From contig CAVVKG010000007.1 in assembly GCA_963748925.1 (NCBI GenBank), positions 496,001 to 560,000 of the forward strand: 64,000 bases of DNA, written 5' to 3'. Shown here in pieces: positions 1 to 9,149 of the stretch (positions are counted from its first letter, which is position 1; every line of letters begins with the position of its first letter). The position numbers and the translations under genes are program-made. Below the pieces are notes generated by a model. The model made no database searches. It had not been told where the DNA came from and was given only the letters and a program-made list of their open reading frames with translations. The stretch is from Cryomorpha sp963748925. GTDB taxonomy: Bacteria; Bacteroidota; Bacteroidia; Flavobacteriales_D; Cryomorphaceae.

Positions 1-801
1 CACTACTCCAATGAGTTCGCCGTCGCGGTATTCGCTCACTTCTACTACTGTAGTAAACTTCCCAATAGAATTTGGGGTTACGGATATTTGTCCTGTAACG
101 GGGTCAATAGTCATGCCGGTAATAGGCTCAGAACCCGAATAAGGGGCGGTGTAGGTCAAATCAGTTGGAATGTTTGGAGTAACGGAAGTTTGGGCGTTAA
201 CCAAGGCATAAGAAAGACTGTCTCCATCTGTTTCAAGGAATCCAAGATTGTAAAAAAGTGGTGTACCAACACAAATCGATGGAAGGTTGAGAAGCGATAG
301 CATGGGCGATGAGTTGCATGCGCCTGATGAGTTATCAAGAAAGGCCTCTGAGTGCACACTAAACAACTCGGGGTCCACTAAATTTACAATAGCACCATCA
401 CGGTTTTGCTCAGAGACAATAATACGCCAGTCGATGCATTGCTCAAGTTGCACCACAGCTTGGTAGACTCCCATCTGCACTCCAGGCTGCAAGCCTCCGC
501 TGCATGTGCTGTTGGGTAATTCTGCAGCACAAAGCTGCGAAACCTCAATTAGATCTACCTGTGGAAAAGCGGTATAGCCCACGTTAAGGCAAGTTGATCC
601 TATGAAGACATTGAGATTTGCCGGAAGGTCGTTTTGATCTTGACAGTCTCTAAAAAGGTTGACTGTGATAAGGTAATCTTCGCCTCCCAGACATTCATAA
701 CTTATATTAACCCCAGAAATATGGCTCGCTAACGCGCTCATTCCCATAAGTATGGAAATAATAAAAACAAAAAAAGTGCGAGAAAAAAAGGATTGAAACA
801 T
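1..801 (-). CDS. Large secreted protein, N-terminal part (runs off left edge)
   Basis: An open frame starts with ATG at 799-801 on the minus strand and stays open for 267 codons to the window edge, so the 3' end is missing. It starts with a hydrophobic signal peptide (FFVFIISILMGMSALAS, about residues 9-26), followed by SHISGVNISYECLGGEDYLI. That opening is typical of very large Bacteroidota surface proteins with PKD or HYR repeats, which often end in a gliding-motility-type C-terminal domain. Around residues 180-255 it reads like a cadherin or putative-Ig repeat: GDSLSYALVNAQ, then ITGMTIDPVTGQISVTPNS. Several Cys (CLGGE, RDCQD, STCSG) suggest disulfides and an exported location. Signal peptide and frame are seen; the family is recognised from the opening motif; the function, probably adhesion or surface display, is inference. 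It is divergent from the gene at 977. Confidence 0.8.
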   Translation of the reverse strand, partial: MFQSFFSRTFFVFIISILMGMSALASHISGVNISYECLGGEDYLITVNLFRDCQDQNDLPANLNVFIGSTCLNVGYTAFPQVDLIEVSQLCAAELPNSTCSGGLQPGVQMGVYQAVVQLEQCIDWRIIVSEQNRDGAIVNLVDPELFSVHSEAFLDNSSGACNSSPMLSLLNLPSICVGTPLFYNLGFLETDGDSLSYALVNAQTSVTPNIPTDLTYTAPYSGSEPITGMTIDPVTGQISVTPNSIGKFTTVVEVSEYRDGELIGVV

Positions 802-940
802 GAGCTTCCGAGCGATCTTTCTAAATAAACTTCCTCACAAAGATATGAATCTTGTTAACGTCCTATTTGAGAATCAAAGATGATATATTAACTTTAGATG
901 AATTTTAAGATAGAGGTCTATTTCTAAGTTAGAGAAATAG

Positions 941-948
941 TACTTTTG
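941..948 (+). promoter_or_regulatory. Bacteroidota -7 box (TACTTTTG)
   Basis: TACTTTTG matches the Bacteroidota -7 consensus TAnnTTTG and lies 28 bases before the ATG at 977. No clear -33 TTG is seen. It lies in the divergent 175-base spacer between the genes at 801 and 977. Confidence 0.5.
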
Positions 949-976
949 CACCAAAATAAATCCAAATCCAAATAGC

Positions 977-1879
977 ATGAAAAAACTTTTACTCTCAATT
1001 GCAGCAATGGCAGTAGTTCTTGCTTCTACCGCGCAGTGCGACCAACTATTTATCTCAGAATATGTAGTTGGAACAGGCAACAACAAAGCCTATGAACTTT
1101 ACAATCCAACTTCAGAAGCCATAAATCTTAATGGTTACGTTTTGCAACGTTGGTCTAACGGAGAGCAATCTTCTACAGATGAAACTATCCTTTCGGGAAC
1201 TATTCCGGCTTTCGGAACTTGGGTAGTTGCTAACGGTCAAACAGAAGATATTGATTTGGGAACCTTTATATCTCCGGCTTGTGATCCAGAACTTCAGGCT
1301 TTAGCAGATCAACTGGACAATCCTTATCCTGCACCAACGTTTATGAATGGTAATGACGCGTTGATTCTTGTGCTCAATACTTCTACGATTTGTGACATTT
1401 TCGGAAAACCTGGAGAGGACCCGGGAGAGGCATGGACAGCACCTGATGGCACCTTCATTACTTCTGGTCACACCATGGTTAGAAAGTGGGATGTTCAAGA
1501 TGGAGTAACAACTATTCCAATCACGTTTGACCCTCTGGCTCAGTGGGATACTCTTGCTGCTGATACCTGGACAAACCTTGGTTTCCACGATTGTCTATGC
1601 GACCCAACTTTTGTTGGAGTTGAAGACAGAACACCACTAGATATTTCGGTTTACCCAACTCTAATTGGAACAAATGAGCCTATCAACATCAAAACAAACT
1701 ACGCGATTCGCGAAGTAGAAGTTTATGATATCACAGGTAGAATTATCCGCACTACTTTAAACCTTTCAAATGCAAATGCTGGATCAGTAAGTCTTGGAAA
1801 CCTGACATCAGGAGCCTATATATTAAATGTTTACATGGAGAATAACATTACATTCTCTACACGAATTATCAAAAATTAA
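977..1879 (+). CDS. Secreted lamin-tail-domain protein with T9SS sorting domain
   Basis: A 300-residue exported protein. Residues 1-19 are a signal peptide (MKKLLLSIAAMAVVLASTA). Residues about 22-130 form a lamin tail domain: LFISEYVVGTGNNKAYELYN, then INLNGYVLQRWSNG and GTWVVANG, the usual LTD pattern. The last about 75 residues (VYPTLIGTNEPINI, VYDITGRIIR, LTSGAYILNVY) are a type A T9SS C-terminal sorting domain, which sends the protein across the outer membrane and anchors it to the surface. LTDs in bacteria are common on secreted nucleases and phosphatases, but no catalytic domain is visible here, so it may be a binding or scaffold protein. It has its own -7 box (941) and terminator (1895). 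The next two genes are a TonB receptor and a secreted PLD-fold enzyme, suggesting a shared extracellular task. Confidence 0.85.
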   Translation: MKKLLLSIAAMAVVLASTAQCDQLFISEYVVGTGNNKAYELYNPTSEAINLNGYVLQRWSNGEQSSTDETILSGTIPAFGTWVVANGQTEDIDLGTFISPACDPELQALADQLDNPYPAPTFMNGNDALILVLNTSTICDIFGKPGEDPGEAWTAPDGTFITSGHTMVRKWDVQDGVTTIPITFDPLAQWDTLAADTWTNLGFHDCLCDPTFVGVEDRTPLDISVYPTLIGTNEPINIKTNYAIREVEVYDITGRIIRTTLNLSNANAGSVSLGNLTSGAYILNVYMENNITFSTRIIKN

Positions 1880-1894
1880 TTACTCTGAATTTTG

Positions 1895-1928
1895 AAAAAG
1901 CCCATCATGAAACGGTGGGCTTTTTCTT
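1895..1928 (+). terminator. Rho-independent terminator after the LTD gene
   Basis: AAAAAGCCCATC pairs with GGTGGGCTTTTT (one G-T pair) around the 7-base loop atgaaac, followed by a T-rich tail. It lies 15 bases past the LTD stop codon and before the GTG start chosen for the TonB receptor at 1949. Confidence 0.8.
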
Positions 1929-1948
1929 TTTTACCTAAAGTCGTTGTT

Positions 1949-4900
1949 GTGAAAAAATTACTAGGGATTCTAACGGGATTATTTTTCTGTTCACTATTGT
2001 CTGCCCAAACTCCTGAAGGAACCATTGGCGGAACTGTATCAGACAAAAGCACGGGCGAAACACTTATTGGAGCAACCATAGTCTACGCTCCAGGAAAAGG
2101 TGTTACTACAGACATGGATGGGAATTACCAAATGAATCTGCCTTATGGTGATTATACGCTCACTGTGTCTTATGTTGGATATAATTCAACATCTCAAAAT
2201 ATAACGGTAAACAAGAATTTTATAAATCTTGATTTTACACTTGAGAGCACCACACTCAAAGAAATAGAGGTTGTTGCGGATATCGCGATCGAAAAGGAAA
2301 CTCCGGTGGCCTTTACAAATATTAAACCTGCAAGAATAAGTCAGGAGCTGGGAACGAATGATGTACCTATGCTTTTGAGCGCTACCCCGGGCGTCTACGC
2401 TACTCCTACGGGAGGATCTGACGGTGGTCCAAGAATTGCTATTCGCGGTTTTAAAGAGCGAAATATTTCTGTTCTTATCGACGGTATTCCAATCAATAAT
2501 ATGGATGACGGCCGCGTATTTTGGTCTAACACTTTTGGAATAGATGCTGTACTCGGAAATCTTCAGGTTCAGCGTGGGTTGACCTCGTCAAAATTAGCTC
2601 TCCCAGCCATCGGGGGAACAATCAATTACATCACAAAAAGTATTGAAAATAAGCCCAGCTTATTTGTTGAACAGAGCTACGGAAGCTTTAACACTTTTAG
2701 AACTTCACTGGGATATAACTCGGGCAGAATGAAAGGAGGCTGGGGTTTCTCAGTTGCCGGCTCGTTTAGAAAAGGAGATGGTTTTTACGAACAGCAGTTT
2801 AGAGAAGAATATTTTTACTACGGTAAAGTTCAGAAAGACTTTGGCACACACATCGTTTCATTAACTGCAATGGGATCTCCTGTAAAGTATGGAATAAGAA
2901 GCGACCTCAATAAAATTCCTGTTTATGATAAGGATTACGCTACTGGCTTGTTTCAAGGAGATGATGATTTATACCGCCGACTTTCAGCCTACAATGTTGC
3001 TCAAAATATCGGTAGAGAAACCAACAACATGAGCGAACGAAATGCTCTTGCTGAACAATACGGTTGGGGGTCAGTAGATCCGGAAACCGGAGAGTTTGTG
3101 GTGGATCCGAACCAATTCTACCAAATTGCTTCGGAAAATGATTTTATTGATACTGCCGGAGTTATTTCAAAAGGAATTAGATACAACAATCACTGGGGGT
3201 ATCTTAATGGTGATGTTAAAAATGAACGTCAGAGAGATTACCACAAACCTATATTTTCCCTGAGCGATTTTTGGAGAATTTCTGAAAGGTTAAATCTATC
3301 AAACAAAGCCTATTTCTCTTATGGAAAGGGTGGTATAACCAACCGAATTCCATTTTTAGGATTTGGAGATTATGACGATAACCTTCAGGCTGACTTTCAG
3401 GGCGACTACGATGGAAATACTCAAGGTGGTATTTTTGGACCACCAATTGACCCACTTTACTCTGACTCCGAACTAAAATCTGGGGTAATTATGAGAAAAG
3501 TCTTCGACAACCATTACTGGGCAGGAATACTGTCTACGCTAGATTTTCAGATGAATGAGAATTGGTCATTTGCCGGAGGTCTAGATTTTAGGTACTACAG
3601 TGCTCAGCGTTTTGCTACTATAGACGATTTATTAGGGGGCGATTATTATGTGCCGGATTTGGAAAACCTACCAGAAGATCGTCCTACAGATCCACAAAAT
3701 AGAATGTACCGCGAGGGCGATAAATACGACATTAACAGTGAGAGCATCATTCGCTGGGGAGCATTTTTTGGAGAAGCAAAATACAAGAAAGAGAAATGGA
3801 CTGCCTTCTTAAATCTCTCTGGTGTGATAAGTGGCTATAAACGAATTGATTACTTTGGAAATCGCGATTTTATCACCAATGATGGAACCCGATATGCCAA
3901 CGCCATTGGCTATGGAGATCACCTGTTTTACAATGGTACCAATGTACTTGTAGCTGCTGACAACATTAACCAGGGTTCATCTTCATTTTATCAAAGCGGT
4001 GACACAACATTTGTAACAAACCCAAATAGAAACTTCAACGATTATGCTCCTAACGGAACCGAATACATTGTCGGTGCTGAGCAAATTGAATACGACGATT
4101 CCCGAACACAAACCTCAGAAACTCCTTGGAAAAACATACCGGGGTTTACGATTAAAACCGGTGCCGGTTATATAATCAATGATAACCACAATGTGTTTAT
4201 AAACCTTGGATACCTGAGCCGTACTCCGCGATTTAGAAATGTAATTGACATTAGCAATCTCAACCAGTTCTTTAGAGATATTGAAAATGAAAGAATTTCA
4301 TCTATTGAACTTGGCTATGGATATAGTAGTGGGAAATTTGCAGGTAATATTAACGCCTATTATACTGACTGGAAAAATCGTCCTTATGAAGGAGGGGTGC
4401 GCGTGAGGCTTCCGGGTCGTGAAATTTCTGTTCAAGCTAATATCAATGCAATGAATGCAGTGCACAAAGGGGTGGAATTAAATGGAGTTTATAACTTCAA
4501 CAAGAACCTTTCATTTGAGGCTTTTGCTGCCATTGGAGATTGGAAATGGACAAGCAAGGATACCGTAAACTTCTTTGATGATAATGGCCAGTTGGTAACC
4601 ACGGTAGGACCGGATGGAAACCTAACAGATGAGCCTCTGATAATAGCCTTTGATGCCGACGGAGTAGCTGTTGGAGATGCTCCACAAACGCAAATTGGTG
4701 GTTCTGCAAGATTTAAATTCCTGAAAGAAGAACGTGCATACTTTCAGGTTCGTTACACCTATTTTGCTAGATACTTTACCGATTTCGATCCACTTCAATT
4801 ACAAGGGGAAAAGGCAGGAAAGCAATCCTGGCAGATGCCAAATTACGGAACAATGAGTATCTCTACCGGTTTCAACTTTAATATTGAAAAGGTTAGAATG

Positions 4901-5098
4901 GACTTTAATGTAGTAGTTGATAACGTATTCAATGTTAAATACCTTGCCGACGGCGAGAACAATGCCGGAGGTGCTCTTGTGACTACCGATTATCTGAATA
5001 GCCCACCACAAGCCACTGTAGCTTTTGATGCTAATTCATCAGCTGTCTATTTTGGACTACAAAGAACTTTCGGAATTTCTCTTAAAGCCACGCTTTAA
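1949..5098 (+). CDS. TonB-dependent outer-membrane receptor
   Basis: About 1049 residues. I chose the GTG at 1949 because it gives a clean signal peptide (KKLLGILTGLFFCSLLSAQ) and starts after the terminator; the frame is open from a TTG at 1892, but that start lies inside the terminator hairpin. Order of domains: carboxypeptidase-regulatory-like beta-sandwich (about 25-105, GTVSDKSTGETLIGATI), TonB plug (about 125-230, RIAIRGFKERNISVLIDGIP), then a 22-strand-type barrel to the end. The C-terminus ends FGISLKATL, an outer-membrane-like end. It imports a bound ligand using TonB energy. The ligand cannot be read from sequence; the plug resembles FecA-type receptors. Flanking secreted LTD and PLD-fold proteins suggest nucleic-acid or phosphate-containing substrates, which is inference. 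No SusD partner is present. Confidence 0.9.
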   Translation: MKKLLGILTGLFFCSLLSAQTPEGTIGGTVSDKSTGETLIGATIVYAPGKGVTTDMDGNYQMNLPYGDYTLTVSYVGYNSTSQNITVNKNFINLDFTLESTTLKEIEVVADIAIEKETPVAFTNIKPARISQELGTNDVPMLLSATPGVYATPTGGSDGGPRIAIRGFKERNISVLIDGIPINNMDDGRVFWSNTFGIDAVLGNLQVQRGLTSSKLALPAIGGTINYITKSIENKPSLFVEQSYGSFNTFRTSLGYNSGRMKGGWGFSVAGSFRKGDGFYEQQFREEYFYYGKVQKDFGTHIVSLTAMGSPVKYGIRSDLNKIPVYDKDYATGLFQGDDDLYRRLSAYNVAQNIGRETNNMSERNALAEQYGWGSVDPETGEFVVDPNQFYQIASENDFIDTAGVISKGIRYNNHWGYLNGDVKNERQRDYHKPIFSLSDFWRISERLNLSNKAYFSYGKGGITNRIPFLGFGDYDDNLQADFQGDYDGNTQGGIFGPPIDPLYSDSELKSGVIMRKVFDNHYWAGILSTLDFQMNENWSFAGGLDFRYYSAQRFATIDDLLGGDYYVPDLENLPEDRPTDPQNRMYREGDKYDINSESIIRWGAFFGEAKYKKEKWTAFLNLSGVISGYKRIDYFGNRDFITNDGTRYANAIGYGDHLFYNGTNVLVAADNINQGSSSFYQSGDTTFVTNPNRNFNDYAPNGTEYIVGAEQIEYDDSRTQTSETPWKNIPGFTIKTGAGYIINDNHNVFINLGYLSRTPRFRNVIDISNLNQFFRDIENERISSIELGYGYSSGKFAGNINAYYTDWKNRPYEGGVRVRLPGREISVQANINAMNAVHKGVELNGVYNFNKNLSFEAFAAIGDWKWTSKDTVNFFDDNGQLVTTVGPDGNLTDEPLIIAFDADGVAVGDAPQTQIGGSARFKFLKEERAYFQVRYTYFARYFTDFDPLQLQGEKAGKQSWQMPNYGTMSISTGFNFNIEKVRMDFNVVVDNVFNVKYLADGENNAGGALVTTDYLNSPPQATVAFDANSSAVYFGLQRTFGISLKATL

Positions 5099-5107
5099 AT
5101 AAAAAAC

Positions 5108-7314
5108 ATGATCAAAAATATTTTAGCTTTCGCATCTGTATTTCTATTTTTTTTAGAGTCCGGTGCCCAGGAAAATATCGCTGATGCCAAAGCAAACTAC
5201 GGCGTAGATGATGAAGTAACTGTTACAGGAATTATAACCAATGGTAGCGAATTGGGATCGGTTAGATACCTGCAAGATGAAACAGGTGGTATAGCGCTTT
5301 ATCCCGGATCGAATTGGAATAGCTTCGATTTTAATCCTCAACCAGGTGATGAAGTTTCTATTACCGGAACGTTAAGTATGTTTGCAAATTTACTTGAAGT
5401 GGGGCCAAGCATTTCTCAGCTTGACTTGCTTAGCACTTCTAATCCTCTTCCTGAGCCGGTGGTCTTAACACCAAACCAGCTTAATGAGTCATATGAAGGA
5501 CAAATCGTACAAATAAACGGGGTTAATTTTGCTGACGGCGGAAGCGTTTTTGGAGCATCGACCTATGGATTTACAGATATCAGTGGCGAAGATGGCATCA
5601 TCTATGCAAATGCCAATTCAAATTTAATAGGCGAATTAGTTCCCCTGGGAACCATTGATGTGATAGGAATTCTTTCACAGTTCAGCTTTGCTGACCCAAA
5701 TGATGGGTATCAGCTCCTGCCACGAAGTATGAGCGATTTCATCTCTGAATTTGCTATTAATATTACCTCGCAGATTAATCAGATCGACCTTAGCACATCG
5801 AGCATCACCTTAGAGTGGACTACTGACGTTAGTTCATCTACTGGTATACTTTACGGCATGTCTCCAAACTTTGATCAGGACGGTTATACTGAAGAAAGTG
5901 TTCAAAACCATGAGATTACGATAAATGGTCTCGAATCAGGTACGCCCTATTATTGTCAGGTTTATTCTGTAGCCGGCATCGACACGGCATTTAGTAATGT
6001 GGGTGTTTATTCTACCGTTTCGGAATCATCGGGAACTATGAATGTTTATTTTAATAGAACTGTTGATACTAATTTTTCATACAGGTGTTGATGCGATCAG
6101 CCTTTTTGGAGCTACAGATGATACGATTATTGCTCAGATAGATCGTGCGCAAACCACCCTCGATATTGCAGTTTACAACAACAATAGCGGACCTATTGTA
6201 CAAGCTATCAACAATGCGCTTGATCGTGGAGTAACCGTGCGCTACATCGCAGAAGGACAAACTGCAAATACCGCTCTCGCCAACCTCGATGATGCCATCC
6301 CAGTGCTTTATCGTCAGAATGCAACAGGAAGTGGAATGCACAATAAATTTTTGATCGTTGATGCTAACAATGTGGACAGTGCGCTTGTACTTATGGGTTC
6401 TACGAACTTCACTTCAAACAATTTGTTCACTGACCCTAACAACATGGTTATCATTCAAGATCAAGCGCTTGCAAGAGCATACACCCTGGAATTTAACGAA
6501 ATGTGGGGAAGTGAAGGTCCTGAGCCAAATGCATCGGAATCGCGCTTTGGTGAAGAAAAAATAAACAATACCCCAAAGAAATTTTTAATTGGTGGTAAGG
6601 AAGTTGAGCTTTACTTCTCACCTTCTGATAATACAACTGCAGCAATAGAAAAGGCAATTCTGGATACAGATTACAACCTTGATTTCGCGCTGCTTACTTT
6701 TAACAATAATGTATTAGCAGATGCCGTAGTAAGTCAGACAAGCTTATTCGTAACTCCACGTGGAATTGTAGAACAACCTAATAGTACGGGAAGTGACTTT
6801 GATTTCCTCCTGAGCGAAGGCGTTACCATGCTTTCTCATGAGGGCATATCAGGACAACTGCATCACAAATACGCAACAATTGATTATTCTCAGCCCGAGT
6901 CTGATCCAACGGTAGTTACCGGATCACATAACTGGAGCGCATCAGCTGAGTCTGTAAATGATGAAAACACATTGGTGATTCACGACGCAACAATTGCTAA
7001 TCTTTTCTTACAAGAGTTTCAGGCACTTTTTTCAGTGGTGTCGAGTGTGGAAGATATAGAAGTTAAAAACCTGATACTTTACCCGAACCCGGCCAGTGAA
7101 ACTGTTTCAATCTTGTTTGATACCCAGCGTAATATTAGAGGGATCTCTGATAATCACAGATACGCAAGGGAAAGCTGTTTTCAATCAAAACTTTAATTCC
7201 TACAGCGGGCAAAACAAGATGGAACTATATATTGGCTCACTTCCTCAAGGTATTTATATGGTTTCCCTTTCGGGAGAATGGGGAAGTACGGTTGAGAAGT
7301 TGGTGGTGTTTTAG
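5108..7314 (+). pseudogene. Secreted OB-fold/FN3/phospholipase-D-fold enzyme with T9SS domain, two frameshifts
   Basis: Three consecutive open stretches read as one protein of about 734 residues if one extra base is removed from the T5 run at 6073-6077 and one near 7137. Order: signal peptide (IKNILAFASVFLFFLESGAQ); OB-fold-like repeats (DEVTVTGIITNGSELGSVRY; GDEVSITGTL) as in YhcR-type extracellular nucleases; a fibronectin III domain (ITLEWTTDVSSSTGILYG); a PLD domain with two HKD motifs, HNKFLIVD followed by GSTNFT and HHKYATID followed by GSHNWS; and a T9SS sorting domain (LYPNPASETVSI ... LPQGIYMVSL). Both HKD motifs are complete, so the intact protein should be an active phosphodiesterase; nuclease activity is more likely than lipase given the OB folds. 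It starts 9 bases after the TonB receptor stop. Whether the shifts are real or sequence errors is undecided. Confidence 0.8.
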
Positions 7315-7343
7315 ATCTGAAACCGAACAATAAGGATAAAATA

Positions 7344-7373
7344 AAAAAGGGTCGGCTTGCGCCGACCCTTTCT
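7344..7373. terminator. Bidirectional terminator between convergent genes
   Basis: AAAGGGTCGGC and GCCGACCCTTT form an 11-pair stem around TTGC, with A-rich sequence on one side and T/C-rich on the other. It lies between the plus-strand PLD gene (end 7314) and the minus-strand hydrolase (end 7430) and can serve both. Confidence 0.85.
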
Positions 7374-7429
7374 CTTAATCACCAATTTAACCTTAATCAA
7401 TTAAATCCTTGGTGAGATTACGTAACTCG

Positions 7430-8191
7430 CTAACCAGGTGTTACAAATTCCATAACTTTTTTATAAAATCCTTCAGAATCTTCGGCGTGTACCCAATGAC
7501 CGGTAGCCAGTGCGACAAATTCTGCTTTAGGAAAAACCATTTTTATTGATTCAAAATCAGAAGGATTTATATAATCCGACTTCTCACCACGAATAAAAAG
7601 CGTTGGTTTATCAACGCTATTCCCCGGAATTGGAGCCAAAATTTCATCCATCTTTTCCTCGAGCACCGGAAAATTATGACGCCAGGCAAATTCTGTTTTC
7701 GACTTGCGATATAGATTTTTTAGTAAAAACTGACGAACACCGAAATCCGGAATACGGTTTTTCATCGCTTCTTCTGCATCCTTTCGAGATTCTAATTTTG
7801 GCAAATCAAGCGAATGGAAAGCATCAATTATATCCTGATGATGAGGTTCATAGGATTTTACTCCTATATCAACAACAATTAATCTGTCAATTTTATCCGG
7901 ATAGAGCTGCGCAAAACGCATAGCTGTTTTACCTCCCATAGAATGCCCAATAACAATGGCATTGGAAATTCCCTCATCGGTAAAAAACGATTTTAAATCA
8001 TTGGCCATTATCTCGTAAGAGAAAGCTTCGCTATGTGGAGAGTGGCCGTGATTGCGCTGATCTACAAGGTAAACGGTAAAATTTTCAGCAAACTCACGCC
8101 CCATGCTTTGCCAGTTGTCTGACGAGCCGAAGAGACCGTGTAAAATAACCATGGGCTTTCCTTCGCCCATCTTTTTAAAAGCTAACTTCAT
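7430..8191 (-). CDS. Alpha/beta-fold hydrolase (YbfF-like esterase)
   Basis: A 253-residue soluble hydrolase. The ATG at 8189-8191 is used; a TTG three codons upstream is possible. The oxyanion-hole motif is HGLFGSSDNW, the nucleophile elbow is GHSMGG (Ser in the middle), an acid follows in the segment FIRGEKSDYI, and the catalytic His is in ATGHWVHAED near the C-terminus. VDQRNHGHS after strand 4 is diagnostic of the YbfF/ABHD11 group, which acts on short acyl esters or acyl-CoA thioesters; the physiological substrate is unknown. It lies 58 bases downstream of pdxJ on the same strand and probably shares its promoter at 8997-9004. Confidence 0.88.
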   Translation of the reverse strand: MKLAFKKMGEGKPMVILHGLFGSSDNWQSMGREFAENFTVYLVDQRNHGHSPHSEAFSYEIMANDLKSFFTDEGISNAIVIGHSMGGKTAMRFAQLYPDKIDRLIVVDIGVKSYEPHHQDIIDAFHSLDLPKLESRKDAEEAMKNRIPDFGVRQFLLKNLYRKSKTEFAWRHNFPVLEEKMDEILAPIPGNSVDKPTLFIRGEKSDYINPSDFESIKMVFPKAEFVALATGHWVHAEDSEGFYKKVMEFVTPG

Positions 8192-8249
8192 TTTATTCAA
8201 TGTTTTGTACCGCCTTAATTTGCCGAAGCTAAACCTGCAGTTTCATAAT

Positions 8250-8963
8250 TTATCTCAGTTCGCGCAAGTACATCCGTATTGCATTTTCCAGCCCCAAATA
8301 AAGGGCATCGCAAACCAGGGCATGCCCTATGGAAACCTCAGCCAGTTGTGGAATGTTTAGGTGGAAATAGCGAAGGTTCTCTAAATCAAGGTCATGACCC
8401 GCATTGATTTCCAATCCTTTTTCCTGAGCCGCTATTGCAGCTTCGAGATATGGGGCCAGAGCTTCCCGCGGATTCTGCTTAAATCCCAAAGCATAGCTTT
8501 CAGTGTAAAGCTCTATTCTATCGGCACCCGTTTCGGCAGCAGCCGCAGCCAGCTCAGCATTGGGGTCTACAAAAATGCTCACCCGTGTGCCAGTTTCTTT
8601 CAGCTTTCCGATAATATCCTGCAAAAGTTGCTTGTGTTTTATCGTGTCCCAACCGGCATTGCTTGTGAGCACATCCGGACCATCAGGCACCAGCGTAGCT
8701 TGCTCGGGTTTTGTATCGGTAACCAACCTGAGAAATCGCTCATCCGGATATCCTTCAATATTGTATTCGGTAGTGATAAGTGGTTTGAGATTGTAAACAT
8801 CACGGGTGGTGATATGCCGCTCATCGGGTCGTGGATGAATAGTGATTCCTTCCGCTCCGAAATGTTGGCAATCACGTGCTACTTTTAATAAATCGGGATT
8901 GTTTCCGCCACGCGCATTTCGCAGTGTGGCAAACTTGTTGATGTTGACGCTTAACTTTGTCAT
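8250..8963 (-). CDS. pdxJ: Pyridoxine 5'-phosphate synthase PdxJ
   Basis: A 237-residue TIM-barrel enzyme that joins 1-deoxy-D-xylulose 5-phosphate with 3-amino-2-oxopropyl phosphate to give pyridoxine 5'-phosphate, the last step of DXP-dependent vitamin B6 synthesis. Signature stretches: LSVNINKFATLRNARGGNNP at the N-terminus, GITIHPRPDERHI, VTLVPDGPD-like ATLVPDGPDVLTSNAGWD, and GLEINAGHDLDLENL near the end (active-site His). I chose the ATG at 8961-8963, since family members begin directly with MxKLSVNIN and the longer frame would run through a promoter box at 8997-9004. Divergent from the CBS gene at 9150. Confidence 0.95.
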   Translation of the reverse strand: MTKLSVNINKFATLRNARGGNNPDLLKVARDCQHFGAEGITIHPRPDERHITTRDVYNLKPLITTEYNIEGYPDERFLRLVTDTKPEQATLVPDGPDVLTSNAGWDTIKHKQLLQDIIGKLKETGTRVSIFVDPNAELAAAAAETGADRIELYTESYALGFKQNPREALAPYLEAAIAAQEKGLEINAGHDLDLENLRYFHLNIPQLAEVSIGHALVCDALYLGLENAIRMYLRELR

Positions 8964-8996
8964 GTGTTCGTTGTATATTTCGCCGCTAAGGCACTG

Positions 8997-9004
8997 CAAA
9001 GTTA
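8997..9004 (-). promoter_or_regulatory. Bacteroidota -7 box for pdxJ (TAACTTTG)
   Basis: On the minus strand TAACTTTG fits TAnnTTTG exactly and lies 33 bases upstream of the PdxJ ATG, which supports the downstream start chosen for pdxJ. Confidence 0.5.
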
Positions 9005-9149
9005 AGTGTTTATAAAGTGTCTGTATAGGAAGAACTATATCGGTGTTGTACTTGTTTTGAAAACAGGTTTTGACATGAGTCAATTCCCTGATTTTAAACC
9101 TACATTGACTTAAATAAAAAGGTATTAACAGTTTTAAAATAATTAATTC

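Noticed and set aside
88..359. Short frames inside the first 801 bases
   Set aside because: They are wrong-frame shadows of the partial minus-strand secreted protein that covers 1-801.
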